A stretch of DNA of 64,000 bases, taken from Notospermus geniculatus (taxonomy: Eukaryota; Nemertea; Pilidiophora; Heteronemertea; Lineidae). Under the pieces are notes generated by a model. It did not search any database and was not told the DNA's origin. It saw only the letters and a program-made list of their open reading frames with translations. Shown piece by piece: positions 22,701-30,354 of this stretch. Made by a program: the position numbers and the translations under genes. The stretch is taken from the NCBI GenBank assembly GCA_002633025.1, contig NMRB01002764.1:22934-86933 (forward strand), read 5' to 3'. How positions within the stretch are numbered: the first letter of the stretch is position 1; each line of letters starts with the position of its first letter.

Positions 22701-25023
22701 AATTATTGATTTTTCACTGCTGACCATGCGGTCTGCTGGGCTGACGGCGGGAAGTTGCTGGTGGGTATTTGATAATGGGTACATGTAGGCGAGTATGGGG
22801 AAAGAGATAAATTCAAATCATTTTATTTGCAGGAACTTTTATTCATTGACATTTGAGGGTAATTTGAGGACTTTAAAGGGTATTTTGGGGACATTTTGAA
22901 GGGCTTTAATTTGGGGACATTGAAAATTCCTACACCGTATAACGGTGTGAAAAGCATGTAATCGAAAGGCCTGAATATGAGGATCAAAATGGGCAATATT
23001 ATTGCCGATCTTTCTTCTAGATTCTATCCATCATGCTCTATTTTGGACCCCATATTGAGCAATTTGATATTGACAGTGCATGAGCCTGTGACACGTGTTA
23101 ATGACATTACCACGTGGTAATCGACGAATTTTACCCATTTTTGTGTACTTTTACAAATTTTTGGGTAAAATTTAGCCCATTACCAACACGTACCACGTGG
23201 TAACGTAATTTACATATTTCGCATTGAAACTTACCAACAACACCCCACGAAATACCACTTGCATCCAAATCATACGTATCAGCACTTGTTTCGAGTATGT
23301 TTGTTGACCATTTATCTGATTCTGAAATAATTTTTTTCCAATTTTTAATATGCAGTCACAAGACTTACTTTGTCTTACATACGATTGGGATCATTTTTGT
23401 GTGAAACACGGTCATGACGGTTGAATAAGAACTCGGTTTCCTGTATACAGGATGTTTACTTTCTTTAATTTTCCAGAGAAAATGACAATCATGTACTTAA
23501 TGAGCTGGACCAGCTGATCAGCATCCTCACTTCACAATTGTTACGAACATGATTACAATAACTTAATCCCAATTTGCGCTGAATACATACCATGCTTGTT
23601 CGTTACATCAGGCAATATAGCACTTTGGTTGCAACTCCAGATTCGGGACAAACTTAAAGGGAGTACTGAAAAAGAGCAATTCTATTTCAACTCTTGAATA
23701 ATGCATTGAAAATGATTGTAATCCCACCCACACTTGATTCCATAATGATAACTCAATGCAGTGAGCCGTGAAGTGGTTCACGAAGGGAATAGACCAATGA
23801 ATGAGAAGATTGAGACACCCTTTGAGACCCTTTTGAGACACCCTTTAGTATTATGCATTCCCTCTGTAGTATAATACACAGACAAGGAGTGCCACAGAAT
23901 TTGAGGCCCCTCAAGCACCGAAACCACTACCTACGTGTTCTATAGAACTACAAAATACACCCAAGATAATCCACGATCGATGATCTTATTGTACTTAAAT
24001 GCGGGATTTAATGTCACATTACGAACGATCACTGTGACAAAAGCGGTGACCACTGATTTCCATATTGCCGACGGGGATGCCGCCGTGTGACGTCATTGGA
24101 ATCACCGCTTCGCTCTCATTGGTCAGATATTTAAAACTCGGCTAAAAATAGCCTGCACCGAGAAGTCCAACGGCCTATGATGTTCAAAGTTGAAAACGCT
24201 AGGCTATTTTTAGCCACGTTTTAAATATCTGACCAATGAGAGCGAAGCGGTGATTCCAATGACGTCACACGGCGGCATCCCCGTCGGCAATATGGAAATG
24301 AGTGGTCACCGATCTGTTCACAATGCTCGTAAAGTGACATTAAATCCCGATAAGTACAATAAGATCATCGATCGTGGATTATCTTGGGTGTATTTTGTAG
24401 ATAAATTTGTATAGAACACGTAGGTAGTGGTTTCGGTGCTTGATTTGCCTGATTTTGTGACTTTTTCGCATCGAAGCGGAGGGGCCTCAAATTCTGTGGC
24501 ACTCCTTGTCTGTGTATTATACTACAGAGGGGATGCATAATACTAAAGGGTGTCTCAAAAGGGTCTCAAAGGGTGTCTCAATCGTGTAGACGAACTCCTG
24601 TGGGTAAATTAATGAACAACAGGAACAATGACGATGTAAATTAGAAGGAATATAGTGTAGGCTTAGTCCATCTGACTCGATCACAAAACCTGGACCAAAA
24701 ACAAAATTCAATTGTTCTTTTAGGTCTATGGTCTGATTGTTGTTGTCTGAAGACGTCTAAATCAATCAAACAGACTCAATTTTTCAACAGGAGTCATAGG
24801 CCTAAAACTGCCAACAGTCAGAAGGCATCAGATACTTACATTTTGTCGGTGTCGAATTCAGCACTTCTTGCCCAGCTTGCTGCGTGTGATGATTGTCGAT
24901 GGATGTTGATGGGGATGAATGCTCAATGTAATTGAAATCATTCCAACGACTGCTACCATTGCGAGTGAGTGTCGCCGTAGGCCTACATCTTTCGACGGAG
25001 GAGATAGGAGGCTGGAATTCCAT
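4530..25023 (-). CDS. Predicted multi-exon gene, transposase-like protein family (N-terminal part; continues left)
   Basis: Seven minus-strand coding exons chain in phase: 25023-24840, 23315-23235, 17504-17412, 15950-15861, 13026-12783, 9976-9825, 4726-4530 (1041 nt, 347 codons, open at the last donor). All internal junctions up to exon 5 are phase 1. Residues 1-150 are Ser/Thr/Asp-rich and probably disordered. Residues about 150-347 hold C174-C-A-A-K-C-L, QRQWLLDELHQHAF, MCEEAYLTVLNIKKRRLQ, KVYLPVCDSKK and YFLQLWKKHFANYIVGK. I recall this order (Cys pair, C...L..L.I, LP...K, F..LW...F) from a large unnamed family in cnidarians, echinoderms and arthropods thought to derive from a DNA transposon. 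The catalytic half is not visible here, so activity cannot be judged. Confidence 0.78.
4727..7060. other. Intron 6 of the minus gene: no recognisable element
   Basis: Low-coding DNA. Small ORFs at 5042-5227 and 6142-6351 lack splice or domain support. Nothing structured seen beyond short repeats such as TTTGCGTTATG and several ATTTGNAAA words. Confidence 0.4.
7070..7215 (+). repeat. Single ~145-bp TGTGAGGG unit
   Basis: Matches the tandem units at 55775-57290: TTGTGAGGGTTTG, CAGCTCTGCCGCCCATCC, AAGATGGTGGCCATCTTG, AACTTGAGAT. Dispersed copy of the same repeat. Confidence 0.6.
7351..8025 (-). mobile_element. Composite tRNA-SINE element, copy A
   Basis: About 675 bp, also present at 16315-16996 (same orientation) and 42619-43306 (reverse). 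It contains, on the minus strand, a tRNA-like segment at 7616-7685 (GCGCATCGGTAGAGCG A box, GGTTCGAGCC B box), a 25-bp-class hairpin at 7418-7477 and an end GACGCAAGGGCCCAACGC. No coding sequence; small ORFs within are accidental. Confidence 0.7.
8323..8391 (+). repeat. tRNA-like segment (pseudo-tRNA or SINE head)
   Basis: 69 bases with TAGCGCAGTG, B box GGTTCGAATCC, a T-arm with four of five pairs and a wobble-rich acceptor pairing (TGACTAG with TTGGTCG). No credible anticodon stem. A T-rich tract follows (GTTTTTTTCTTTTTTCC). Confidence 0.4.
8707..8754. repeat. 14-bp perfect inverted repeat
   Basis: GTGTCCGAGAATAG and CTATTCTCGGACAC flank a 20-base loop; a third TCCTCGGACAG copy follows. 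Function unknown. Confidence 0.5.
9558..9800. repeat. GC-rich repeat fragment beginning CAGGGGCGTAACTAG
   Basis: Starts with the CAGGGGCGTAAC word common at ends of hAT-like MITEs, then a G-run (GGGGGAGGGGGAG) and CCCTCCC tracts. The matching right terminus was not found, so a truncated element is likely. Confidence 0.3.
9825..9976 (-). CDS. Exon 6 of the minus-strand gene
   Basis: Acceptor TATAATTTCAG, donor G|GTGAGT, 152 nt, phase 2 in and 1 out. It encodes RKMCEEAYLTVLNIKKRRLQ, DVKRLYKDG and GGRERQMEKTASAI, the family's C..AFL..L.I...R module followed by a G-R segment. Confidence 0.82.
10040..10432. mobile_element. Possible MITE with GGGCTTTCA ends
   Basis: GCAGGGCTTTCATAATTTC at the left and CTATTGAAAGCCCTTAC at the right are inverted over about 10 bases; the interior repeats AATGCGTATTTGACG and ATGCGTCAATGACT words. 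Tentative. Confidence 0.3.
10638..11026. mobile_element. MITE, GGGCCATATTCAT family
   Basis: Left GGGCCATATTCATGAAGGGT, GCTTAGCCTAATCAG and AAATTCTGCATTA recur inverted on the right (TAATGCAGAATTTGG, CTGATTAGGCTAAACACCCT, ATGAATAC...ATGGCCC). About 389 bp. Related termini occur at 59341-60175, where a Harbinger-like peptide is retained. Confidence 0.65.
11079..11620. other. No gene; C-rich low-complexity DNA
   Basis: C-runs at 11140-11150 and 11468-11477, with repeated TGTACGC words. The 11079-11306 and 11328-11531 ORFs lack any coding signature. Confidence 0.4.
12119..12291. repeat. Fold-back repeat, ~55-bp arms
   Basis: AATTCAACCCGATGCAGAGG...GGTGGAGC on the left is matched inverted at about 80% by GCTCCACCCTCGCGGG...GGGTTGAATT on the right. 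No coding content. Confidence 0.6.
12360..12721. repeat. Element with ~30-bp inverted ends beside exon 5
   Basis: GGCCATGTCGATTTAGAGG, AATCAGAGGAA at 12360-12388 is repeated inverted at 12691-12721 (TTCCTCTGATTCCTCTAAAT, CGACATGGCC), both flanked by CTCAGGA. The interior is A/T-rich. Confidence 0.6.
12783..13026 (-). CDS. Exon 5 of the minus-strand gene (Cys module)
   Basis: Acceptor TCCTTTTAG, donor CG|GTAAGT, 244 nt, phase 1 in and 2 out. It encodes NTNQRSRHRLNRNDAE, LQCCAAKCLWDLS and VDQRQWLLDELHQHAFLS, ending NFMIEG. The CC..KCL, W-L-L and final strand are the first conserved module of the transposase-like family. One arm of a 31-bp inverted repeat ends 62 bp from its donor. Confidence 0.82.
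14131..15284. mobile_element. Inserted element with CAGTGTTCTAGCCAG ends and 5-bp TSD
   Basis: Ends CAGTGTTCTAGCCAG and CTGGCTAGAACACTG are perfect inverted repeats flanked by TGTAT on both sides (14126-14130, 15285-15289). The uninterrupted equivalent site is at about 20930-20950 (TGTTACGTATCCTTATTA), confirming the insertion. It is itself split by 14287-15225. Confidence 0.75.
14287..15225. mobile_element. GC-rich element with 26-bp perfect inverted ends, nested
   Basis: CTAATGCTACGTTCACACTA and its continuation recur inverted as TAGTGTGAACGTAGCATTAG. The interior is unusually GC-rich, with many CACGTTCTG, CCCGGC and CGACAAAAC words but no conserved ORF. It lies within the TIR element 14131-15284. 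Confidence 0.7.
15861..15950 (-). CDS. Exon 4 of the minus-strand gene (acidic)
   Basis: Acceptor ATGTTTTCAG, donor A|GTGAGT, 90 nt, phase 1 to 1. It encodes AAITHRHFTTSTDTEQ, SNDEGSNNTEEIKR. TTSTDT may be a diverged copy of the TSADT core in exons 2 and 3. Also a cassette-compatible length. Confidence 0.68.
16315..16996 (-). mobile_element. Composite tRNA-SINE element, copy B
   Basis: Same element as 7351-8025, ~90% alike by eye. It has the best preserved hairpin (16382-16440, 25-bp perfect arms starting CAGCTGCCCTGCATTC) and a tRNA-like block at 16583-16660. Confidence 0.7.
16998..17144. mobile_element. Hairpin MITE with 20-bp-plus arms
   Basis: TAGATCAACAAAAAGCCCCC at the left and its exact inverse at the right, continuing through CATGCGACGAGCAAGAGAAA / TTTCTCTTGTTCGTCGCATG. 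It abuts copy B of the composite element with no gap. Confidence 0.7.
17285..17360. repeat. G-rich repeat shared inverted with 36620-36700
   Basis: GGCCTCAAAAGGGGG, GTTCGGGGGGTCTCCCCC and GATTAGGTAACGGC match the reverse complement of 36625-36690. Fragment of a dispersed element. Confidence 0.5.
17412..17504 (-). CDS. Exon 3 of the minus-strand gene (TSADTYQCDASA repeat exon)
   Basis: Acceptor TAATCCTCAG, donor GTAAGT, 93 nt, phase 1 to 1. It encodes TTRPMRRMDTSADTYQCDAS then ATGFDELVED. The core TSADTY..DAS is shared with exon 2, and the identical phases would allow either to be skipped without a frameshift. Confidence 0.72.
17600..18820. other. No gene seen; one imperfect inverted repeat
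   Basis: CACACGAGTGCAATTTTGCC near 18440 and GACAAAATTGCACTCAAGTG near 18690 are inverted partial copies of one motif. ORFs in this stretch have no splice or domain support. Confidence 0.35.
18861..19056. mobile_element. MITE with TACTGTAAACCGTGA ends
   Basis: Left TACTGTAAACCGTGATATTT and right AAATTTCACGGTTTACAGTA are inverted; the interior is full of TTCGCG/CGCGA words. A 196-bp palindromic-type MITE, first insertion in the host repeat. Confidence 0.8.
19506..19795. mobile_element. MITE with long inverted ends and 8-bp target duplication
   Basis: Arms begin TACACTCCTCTCGCAG and extend about 110 bp, including CGATTTACCGCCAGATGGCA. GGGGCCAC flanks both sides (19498-19505, 19796-19803). The 8-bp duplication suggests a hAT-type transposase moved it; that is inference. 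Confidence 0.8.
19837..20526. mobile_element. MITE flanked by TTAA
   Basis: TTAA AGGACAACAAGGGTAAT at the left and GATAATTCCCCTAGTTATCC TTTAA at the right: inverted ends with TTAA duplicated (19833-19836, 20527-20530). TTAA targets are typical of piggyBac and Kolobok superfamilies. Confidence 0.7.
21603..21690 (+). repeat. 18-bp minisatellite (GTCCCGGGTTCTATG)
   Basis: About five units of GTCCCGGGTTCTATGYGT followed by GTCCCCAGTTCCATGTGT and a tail CAGTTATGATTGGCC that also appears, inverted, beside the second array at 22195-22375. Confidence 0.8.
21889..22000. mobile_element. Palindromic MITE between the two minisatellite arrays
   Basis: CAGGGCCTGTTTCATAAAGT at the left and CTTTTTGAAACAGGCCCCTG at the right; continues as AAGCTAATGGTACC / GGTACCATTAGCTT. 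About 112 bp, nearly fully self-complementary. Confidence 0.75.
22195..22375 (-). repeat. Inverted copy of the CCCGGG minisatellite
   Basis: Units of GGGACACATAGAACCC and GGGACGCAAAGAACCC, seven or more, with one interruption (CTGCAAACAAATAACTG). Reverse orientation to the 21603 array, sharing its flank CAATCATAGTTGAGACAGAC. Confidence 0.8.
22450..23090. other. No gene; repeat of GGGGACATTTTG words
   Basis: TTTGGGGACATTTTGAAGG-type words at 22855-22925. No recognisable element otherwise. Confidence 0.3.
23091..23213. mobile_element. Palindromic MITE (ACCACGTGGT ends), 22 bp from an exon donor
   Basis: GTGTTAATGACATTACCACG, then TGGTA at the left and CGTACCACGTGGTAACG at the right. Same family as 30993-31129. 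It lies just downstream of the exon 2 donor of the minus gene. Confidence 0.7.
23235..23315 (-). CDS. Exon 2 of the minus-strand gene (TSADTYDLDASG repeat exon)
   Basis: Acceptor TTATTTCAGAATCAG contains two AGs six bases apart. Using the first would create a TAA with the T left from exon 1, so the second (exon start 23315) is preferred. It encodes ILETSADTYDLDASGISWG, donor GTAAGT, phase 1 to 1. It is closely related to exon 3, suggesting exon duplication. Confidence 0.65.
23808..24583. mobile_element. Long fold-back element, ~345-380-bp arms, ~50-bp loop
   Basis: From GATTGAGACACCCTTTGAGA to its inverse ending GGGTGTCTCAATC. The arms stay complementary through TAATACACAGACAAGGAGTG, CCACTACCTACGTGTTC, CGGGATTTAATGTCAC, GATGCCGCCGTGTGACGTCA and GGCTAAAAATAGCC. 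Loop about 24154-24201. A ~40-bp tract near 24425-24475 (TTTTCGCATCGAAGCGGAGG) is only on the right arm. Located in intron 1 of the minus gene. No ORF. Confidence 0.85.
24840..25023 (-). CDS. Exon 1 of the minus-strand transposase-like gene
   Basis: The first ATG (25023) follows an in-frame TAG with no ATG in between, and no better start exists. It encodes MEFQPPISSVERCRP to STPTK, then one base before GTAAGTATC. Rich in Ser, Thr, Asn, Gln and His; no domain. Phase 1 out. Confidence 0.7.
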
Positions 25024-25630
25024 GACCTGCTGATAACCGCACTGCAGTAGGCTACCGTTATTCAAATTAGTGGCCCGAAACTAGGCCAAGCCGAACTCCT
25101 GTCAACACCATATTATGTCCACACAGTAGAGTAGTAGGCTAGGCCTACCGTACCACCAGTACCACCACTACTACGCCGGTGACTAGCCTACCATACCACC
25201 AGTCAGTACCAGTTCAGTTCACACAATAAACAATAATCACATCACAGAACAGAATCAAGGCTATCCACTCACAGGTCGGCATGTCCACAAAAGATCAGCA
25301 TCATCATCCATCCATGATTGTCACAATTGTGTGTACAGACCTGAGACCATATGGGGATGCTGCACACTGAACAAATGCTGAACAGTTTTGACAGTCATGA
25401 CAGTGCACTGCTGCACTGCAGTGCAGAGCTGTGTGCAATGTCGACTGACGACTGACTGACTTGGCGAGGCGTACGTAGGCCTAGCTACGGTAGACCTTTT
25501 AGATTAAGATAGTGATACTACTGTCACTGATAGACACGAACGTGAACAGTCACAATTTAAACATCCTTTAAAAGTATTGTGCTGGCATTTCGACAAGTTT
25601 TCGGCAGTTTTTTGTCCTCTCCACAAACAT
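25024..25630. promoter_or_regulatory. 5' flank of the minus-strand gene
   Basis: Upstream of the ATG at 25023. Contains TAGGCCTACC palindromes and ACCACCAGTACCACCA simple repeats (25140-25215). No TATA box is convincing. Promoter status is inferred from position only. Confidence 0.3.
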
Positions 25631-25766
25631 GACAGGTCCAGAAATCACGAAAAATGGCGGACTGCGTAGACTGGTACCCGGTCTTCTGGGCAGCTTGCTA
25701 TATGCTGCATTCGTTCGGTCTACACAGTGCAAGGCGGATGAATTTATGACCGTTGCACAAGCATGA
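25629..25766 (+). other. Small divergent ORF, 45 codons
   Basis: MTGPEITKNGGLRRLVPGLL, GSLLYAAFVRSTQCKADEF, then stop. It is preceded by ACAAACATGAC and includes AAAATGGCGGAC, a YY1-like word. It could be a divergent short transcript's ORF or chance; no homologue recognised. Confidence 0.2.
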
Positions 25767-25769
25767 ATT

Positions 25770-26400
25770 TGGTGCGTAGGGATTCGAAAGAGTTCCCGAA
25801 TGTTAAAACTGTTTAGTCTAATAAATACTGGAACAAATTTAAGTTATCGGTACAATTACTACCGGTACTGGTATATCAAAATAATCTGTAAAATTGATTC
25901 GCACAAGAATCTTCGTGTTCTCTTTGACCGTAGTTTGGTCAAAGGCAGAGCGGGCTGCCCTGGCGGTGGGTTTGGGACTCAGCAGCCTCAGTGGAGATTG
26001 TGATCGATCACAGAATGACGTCTCACTAACCAGTGGGGCACTGGGCCCCCATGCAATCCGCGCAGACCTTTTAATAAATAAATAATCCGTCCTGATCGAC
26101 GTCGGATACCGGTACTAAAGTATTCACATTATCATCACCTAGAACGTGAACATAGATGGTTGGACAATGTCTTTCATCCTTCCGGACATGTTCAGGATAA
26201 TCCTCAGGACATTTCCCTGACAGCACACTTCTTTACCCAAATGTAATACTGCACTGCAATAAAGTCAGGAGCCATTTCCACTTTTCAGGTGGCAGCCCAT
26301 CTTGTCCAGGATAAATTTTTCTATGCAAAAAATAATCCTGGGGACAACTTGTTTGGGGATCGATGAATTATCCCGATGGATACGGCAAGCTGGTAGTTCA
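25770..26400. other. No gene; dispersed repeat scraps
   Basis: Includes GTCCTGGGGACAA-type words (26330-26350) that recur at 27003 and 27541 with the A/T array. Nothing else recognised. Confidence 0.3.
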
Positions 26401-27655
26401 TTTAATGAAATAAACCAGGTCTTGTTTAAAAACCTTGTTTTTAATTAAAAAAAACAAGGCTTATTTCACGCCATTGCAAAGAATCTTGGTTTATTTTTTT
26501 TAAAACTTGGTTTTTTAGCCAACTGTTCATGTATTTAAAAAAATCCTAATTTTTTTACCTGAATGGAAAAATAAAGTTTATTTTTTTTAAAAAAATTTAA
26601 AAACAGTTTTTTTAAAAAGAAACTTGTTTTTTTAAAGAAACCTAGTTTTTTTTAAAAATAAAATTGGTTTATTTGATACAATTCGCCATTTGCCCAATAA
26701 AAGGAAAAAACTTTTTTTTTAAAAAGTTTATTTGAAAAAAAATGTTTTTTTCAGATTCTGTAAAAAACAAGATTTGTTGTAAAAAACCTGGGTGTTTTTA
26801 TAAAAAACTGTTTTTAAAAAACTGATTATTTGAAAAAAAATGTTTTTTTTCAGATTCTGTAAAAAAACAAGATTTGTTGTAAAAAAACCCCTGGGTTTTG
26901 TTGTAAAACCTGATTTGTTGTAAAAAACTGATTATTTGCAAAAAAAATGTTTTTTTCAGATTCTGTAAATAAACAAGATTTGTTGTAAAAACTAAACTAG
27001 ACGAATTGTTCAGGATGAATTGTCCTGGGGACAATTAATCTAATCTACCATCCCACCCCAATCCAATTATGTACCTTGAGGTCATAAAGAATGATCAATC
27101 TCACATATGAAAAGAACTTGTTTTTTAAAGAAACCTAGTTTTTTTTTAAAAAGTTGGTTTATTTGATACAATTCGCCATTTGTCCAATAAAAGGAAAATA
27201 CATTTTTTTAAATGTTTATTTGAAAAAAAAATGTTCTTTTCAGATTCTGAAAAAAAACAAGATTTGTTGTAAAAAACCTGGGTGTTTTTATAAAAAACTG
27301 TAAATACTAAAAAACTGTTTTTAAAATAAAGTTGGTTTATTTAATACAATTCGTCATTTGTCCAATAAAAGGGAAAAACTTTTTTTCTTAAAAAAGTTTA
27401 TTTGAAAAAAATTGTTTTTTCCCAGATTCTGTAAAAAACAAGATTTGTTGTAAAAAACCTGGGTGTTTTTATAAAAAACACTTTTAAAAAACTGTTTTAA
27501 CAAAACGGTTTATTTGATTGAATAACGGCTTGCCATAGATGGACAAATTGTTCAGGATGAATTGTCCTGGGGACAATTAGTCTAATCTACCATCCCACCC
27601 CAATCCAAAATTATATACCTTGAGGTCATAAAGAATGATCACTCTCACATATGAA
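26400..27655. repeat. A/T-rich tandem array with ~540-bp higher-order duplication
   Basis: Repeating words CAGATTCTGTAAAAAACAAG, ATTTGTTGTAAAAAACC, TTATTTGAAAAAAAATG and GGTTTATTTGATACAATTCG. The segment TTGTTCAGGATGAATTGTCC through AAGAATGATCA occurs at about 27003-27105 and again at 27541-27650. No coding potential. Confidence 0.75.
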
Positions 27656-27699
27656 AAGAATAGGCCTAACAGAAGTGATAGGATGATTTTATTAATCAG

Positions 27700-28110
27700 T
27701 CCATACAGTACCGGTAACTTTTTCTTAATTGACCAAGAAAAGTTCTCTTATTTTAAGAAATGGTAAGTTTTTTCTTATTTTGAGAAAAGTACTCACTTGA
27801 TCAAAATTAAACTTAGCGAATCATAATCATTCAATATTTGACTAGGGGAAGCAAATTTAAGTCGAAAATGACACTCTTTCAAAAAAACTAATAAAAACAA
27901 TAAATATTTAAGAAAATTATCTTATTTTAAGAAAAAATGTTGATTACTTTTCTAGTTTGTCGATGATGTCAAGAAAATATTTCTAATGCCTTACAAATTT
28001 ATTCTTATTTTCTTAAAAAATTTCTTGAAGCAAGAAAATAATAAGAAATTTCTTAGAAAATACTAAGTTTAAGAAATTTTTTCTTATAAGAAAATATTTT
28101 TTGCAGTGTG
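27700..28110. repeat. A-rich region of AAGAAAATATTT words
   Basis: TTCTTATTTTAAGAAA and TTTCTTAGAAAATACT words alternate, giving many short inverted repeats; the right end reads AAAATATTTTTTGCAGTGTG. Probably a T/A-rich MITE or simple-sequence region. Confidence 0.45.
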
Positions 28111-28860
28111 TGTATATGTTTGAGTTGCGTGCACACAACTCGGTCAGTTAACCGTGCACGCTAGTCAGTTAACTCTGGTTACACAGTCAGGCTGCTAAGA
28201 ACGGAAATTGTCACTGGTGCACGCGCATCTGTGGGGGGGGGGGTTCCTTTATGATATTGGCAAAAGGAGTATTGCCATGTGGATGGCAAAAAATGCGCAC
28301 AATCTGTCCGGATTGCAGTCGAAAGTCTCGACTCTGTCGTGTTCTGTCAACCTAACCCTAGTCCAAAAGTGCTACCTGTCAGTTAACTGTGCAGCGCCTT
28401 TAATCTTCATCCTATTGCATCCAGACCGACAGCAGACGGCATATTTTCGTCTACCTTTGCGAAAAATCTCGGTTTGAATCGGAAAAAAACAAAAAAAAGA
28501 ATTAAATTTCACTAAAATGTAACTTTCACGGTCAGTTAGGACTTTGGACCCCCACCACGCCCAAACTATCAGAGTCCGATTCCATCACTTTTAAGTGTGC
28601 TTGTAGCGCGTCAGGGGACCTAGCAAATGCCAGAAAAAAAGTTGGGAAAAAATAACACAATGTGGTAGATTTTGGCCTGTAGGCCCGCCAACATGCCAAA
28701 ATGGGGGTTCTCGGGGCACTTCTAGCGGTCCTGGACAATTTGTCCCTTGGCCGATTTTACGGGATATGGCGCATTCGAAAGCTTGGAAGCCACTCTCCAA
28801 GATGCAACCGTTTCAAAAAGGTTAAAATCCCGTTTTCATAGAAAACTCGACCCTGTTCCG
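28110..28860. other. No gene recognised
   Basis: CAGTTAACTG and CGGTCAGTTA words recur. ORFs at 28208-28477 and 28532-28800 have no coding signature. Confidence 0.35.
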
Positions 28861-28868
28861 TTAAGATC

Positions 28869-28926
28869 CAGATTTCGATGGAAATCTGAGGTGACCACAG
28901 ATTTCGATGGAAATCTGAGGTGACCA
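28869..28926. repeat. Perfect 29-bp tandem duplication
   Basis: Two identical units starting CAGATTTCGATGGAAATCTG; each unit contains the near-palindrome GATTTCGATGGAAATC. Confidence 0.85.
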
Positions 28927-28929
28927 GAC

Positions 28930-29800
28930 ACAACAGAATAACCATAGGCCTACACCCCAAATCTCACAAGAACGTCTAAAACTATGTTAAAAACACTAAG
29001 TGCAGCCAAATCATTGTCGTGGCTCGATGTTTCGTGTTAGGGTCATTACATTTACAGCAGACCTATTCCCCGACTATTTCGCATTCTATCGGGGTACAGA
29101 TAAGGAGGAAGTTACGTAATCCAGGCAGATTAATGCCTCTGACTAAAGTAAGAAAATCCAACACAAAGATCGATGTGTGCAGTGTTTGTGAGTGTTACCA
29201 GCGGATGTTAAATTTGATGGTATATCAAATATCTGTTCGAATTTTTCAAATCGAGCAGAAAATAATGATTTTATGGGCCATTTTTCTCGTGGGCTTGGGG
29301 GCCAAATACACTAGGGCTTTTCCAATTAGGCCTACCTGTTCACCCCCGCTGCTGATTACCTATTTATAGTACTTTGTTTCCCATATTACCATCCAACAGA
29401 TGGTGGGAGGGCAATAAACAGAACAACCAGGTATCGCTAAAAATACAGCTCTGGGGTCTGGACACCTGGTGTTACGGGTCTTGGCATTTCTGGATCAAAA
29501 TCTCAATGGGCTTGTTCAGCTAATGGTATTCCAAACTCTTAACTGACTTCGTGATCGAATCTCGTGACAGGTGTTTCCAGTACGATTTTCCCAATTTTGA
29601 CCCAAAATTCGGATTCCAGGGCTTCTACCTGTACACTGGAGCAATATTGTTTCGTCTAAATTCGTCCATACTGTGAAAAACTAGAAAGGTTCTGCTTAAC
29701 TGACTACCATCACGGACGAACGTTTTCACGAGTTATTAAGAGATTAGAGCGAGCACTAAGAACGCCTGATATTCTGAGGATGAATAAACCCGGCAGTGAG
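28930..29800. other. No gene recognised
   Basis: An ORF at 29019-29369 is open but has no domain or clear splice sites. Otherwise featureless. Confidence 0.35.
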
Positions 29801-29801
29801 A

Positions 29802-29986
29802 ATAGTGAGTTTAAAAGAAACCATAACGCTAACGCGATCGATAAGAAACCACGTTAACGCTTACGCTAACGCTAATTACGTCAAAATGACGTCACTCCCA
29901 GAAGAAATACAACAGATTCATTCGATGTGACGTCAAAATGATGTCAATAGCGTTAGCGTTAACGCATGGTTTCTTAAACTCACTAT
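29802..29986. mobile_element. MITE with AGTGAGTTTAA ends
   Basis: ATAGTGAGTTTAAAAGAAAC and GGTTTCTTAAACTCACTAT inverted, with AACGCTAACGC / GCGTTAGCGTT inside. A partial second copy is at 30022-30129 (TGACGTCAAAATGATGTCAT, GTTAAACTCACT). Confidence 0.75.
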
Positions 29987-30021
29987 TTACCGGTAACCGA
30001 GGTAGGCCTACCGGTAGGCCT

Positions 30022-30129
30022 ACATCAAAATGCCGTCAACCCCAGAAGAAACAGGTTGAACTCGATGTGACGTCAAAATGATGTCATTAACGTTAGCGTT
30101 ACTAGCGTTAACGTTTGTTAAACTCACTA
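30022..30129. mobile_element. Right half of a second AGTGAGTTTAA MITE
   Basis: Matches the right half of 29802-29986 (AACTCGATGTGACGTCAAAA, CGTTAGCGTT, AAACTCACT). The left half is missing. Confidence 0.6.
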
Positions 30130-30186
30130 ATGATTTTCGACTCAGTCGTAATCGGAATGCCACGAGGCCAATTCGGCTATATTCAT

Positions 30187-30354
30187 CAGGGCCGTATTTA
30201 ACTTTTTGGTCCGGGGGGCAGGAGCCTCTCAGGGGGGCAGAATGACCTCTTAGTGCCGTTTTTTGCTCAAAATCCGCATGAAAATCACGTTTTTTGGTTG
30301 GCTCAGGGGGGGGGCAACTGCCCCCTCGCCCCCCTTTAAATAGGTACGGCCCTG
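30187..30354. mobile_element. G-rich MITE with CAGGGCCGTA ends
   Basis: CAGGGCCGTATTTAAC and TTTAAATAGGTACGGCCCTG are inverted; the interior has GGGGGGCAG repeats. CAGGG ends suggest hAT, but I see no clean 8-bp duplication. Confidence 0.6.

Noticed and set aside
24060-24290. TGACGTCA sites at the fold-back arms as a regulatory pair
   Set aside because: They are simply the two arms of the same palindrome, not independent sites.
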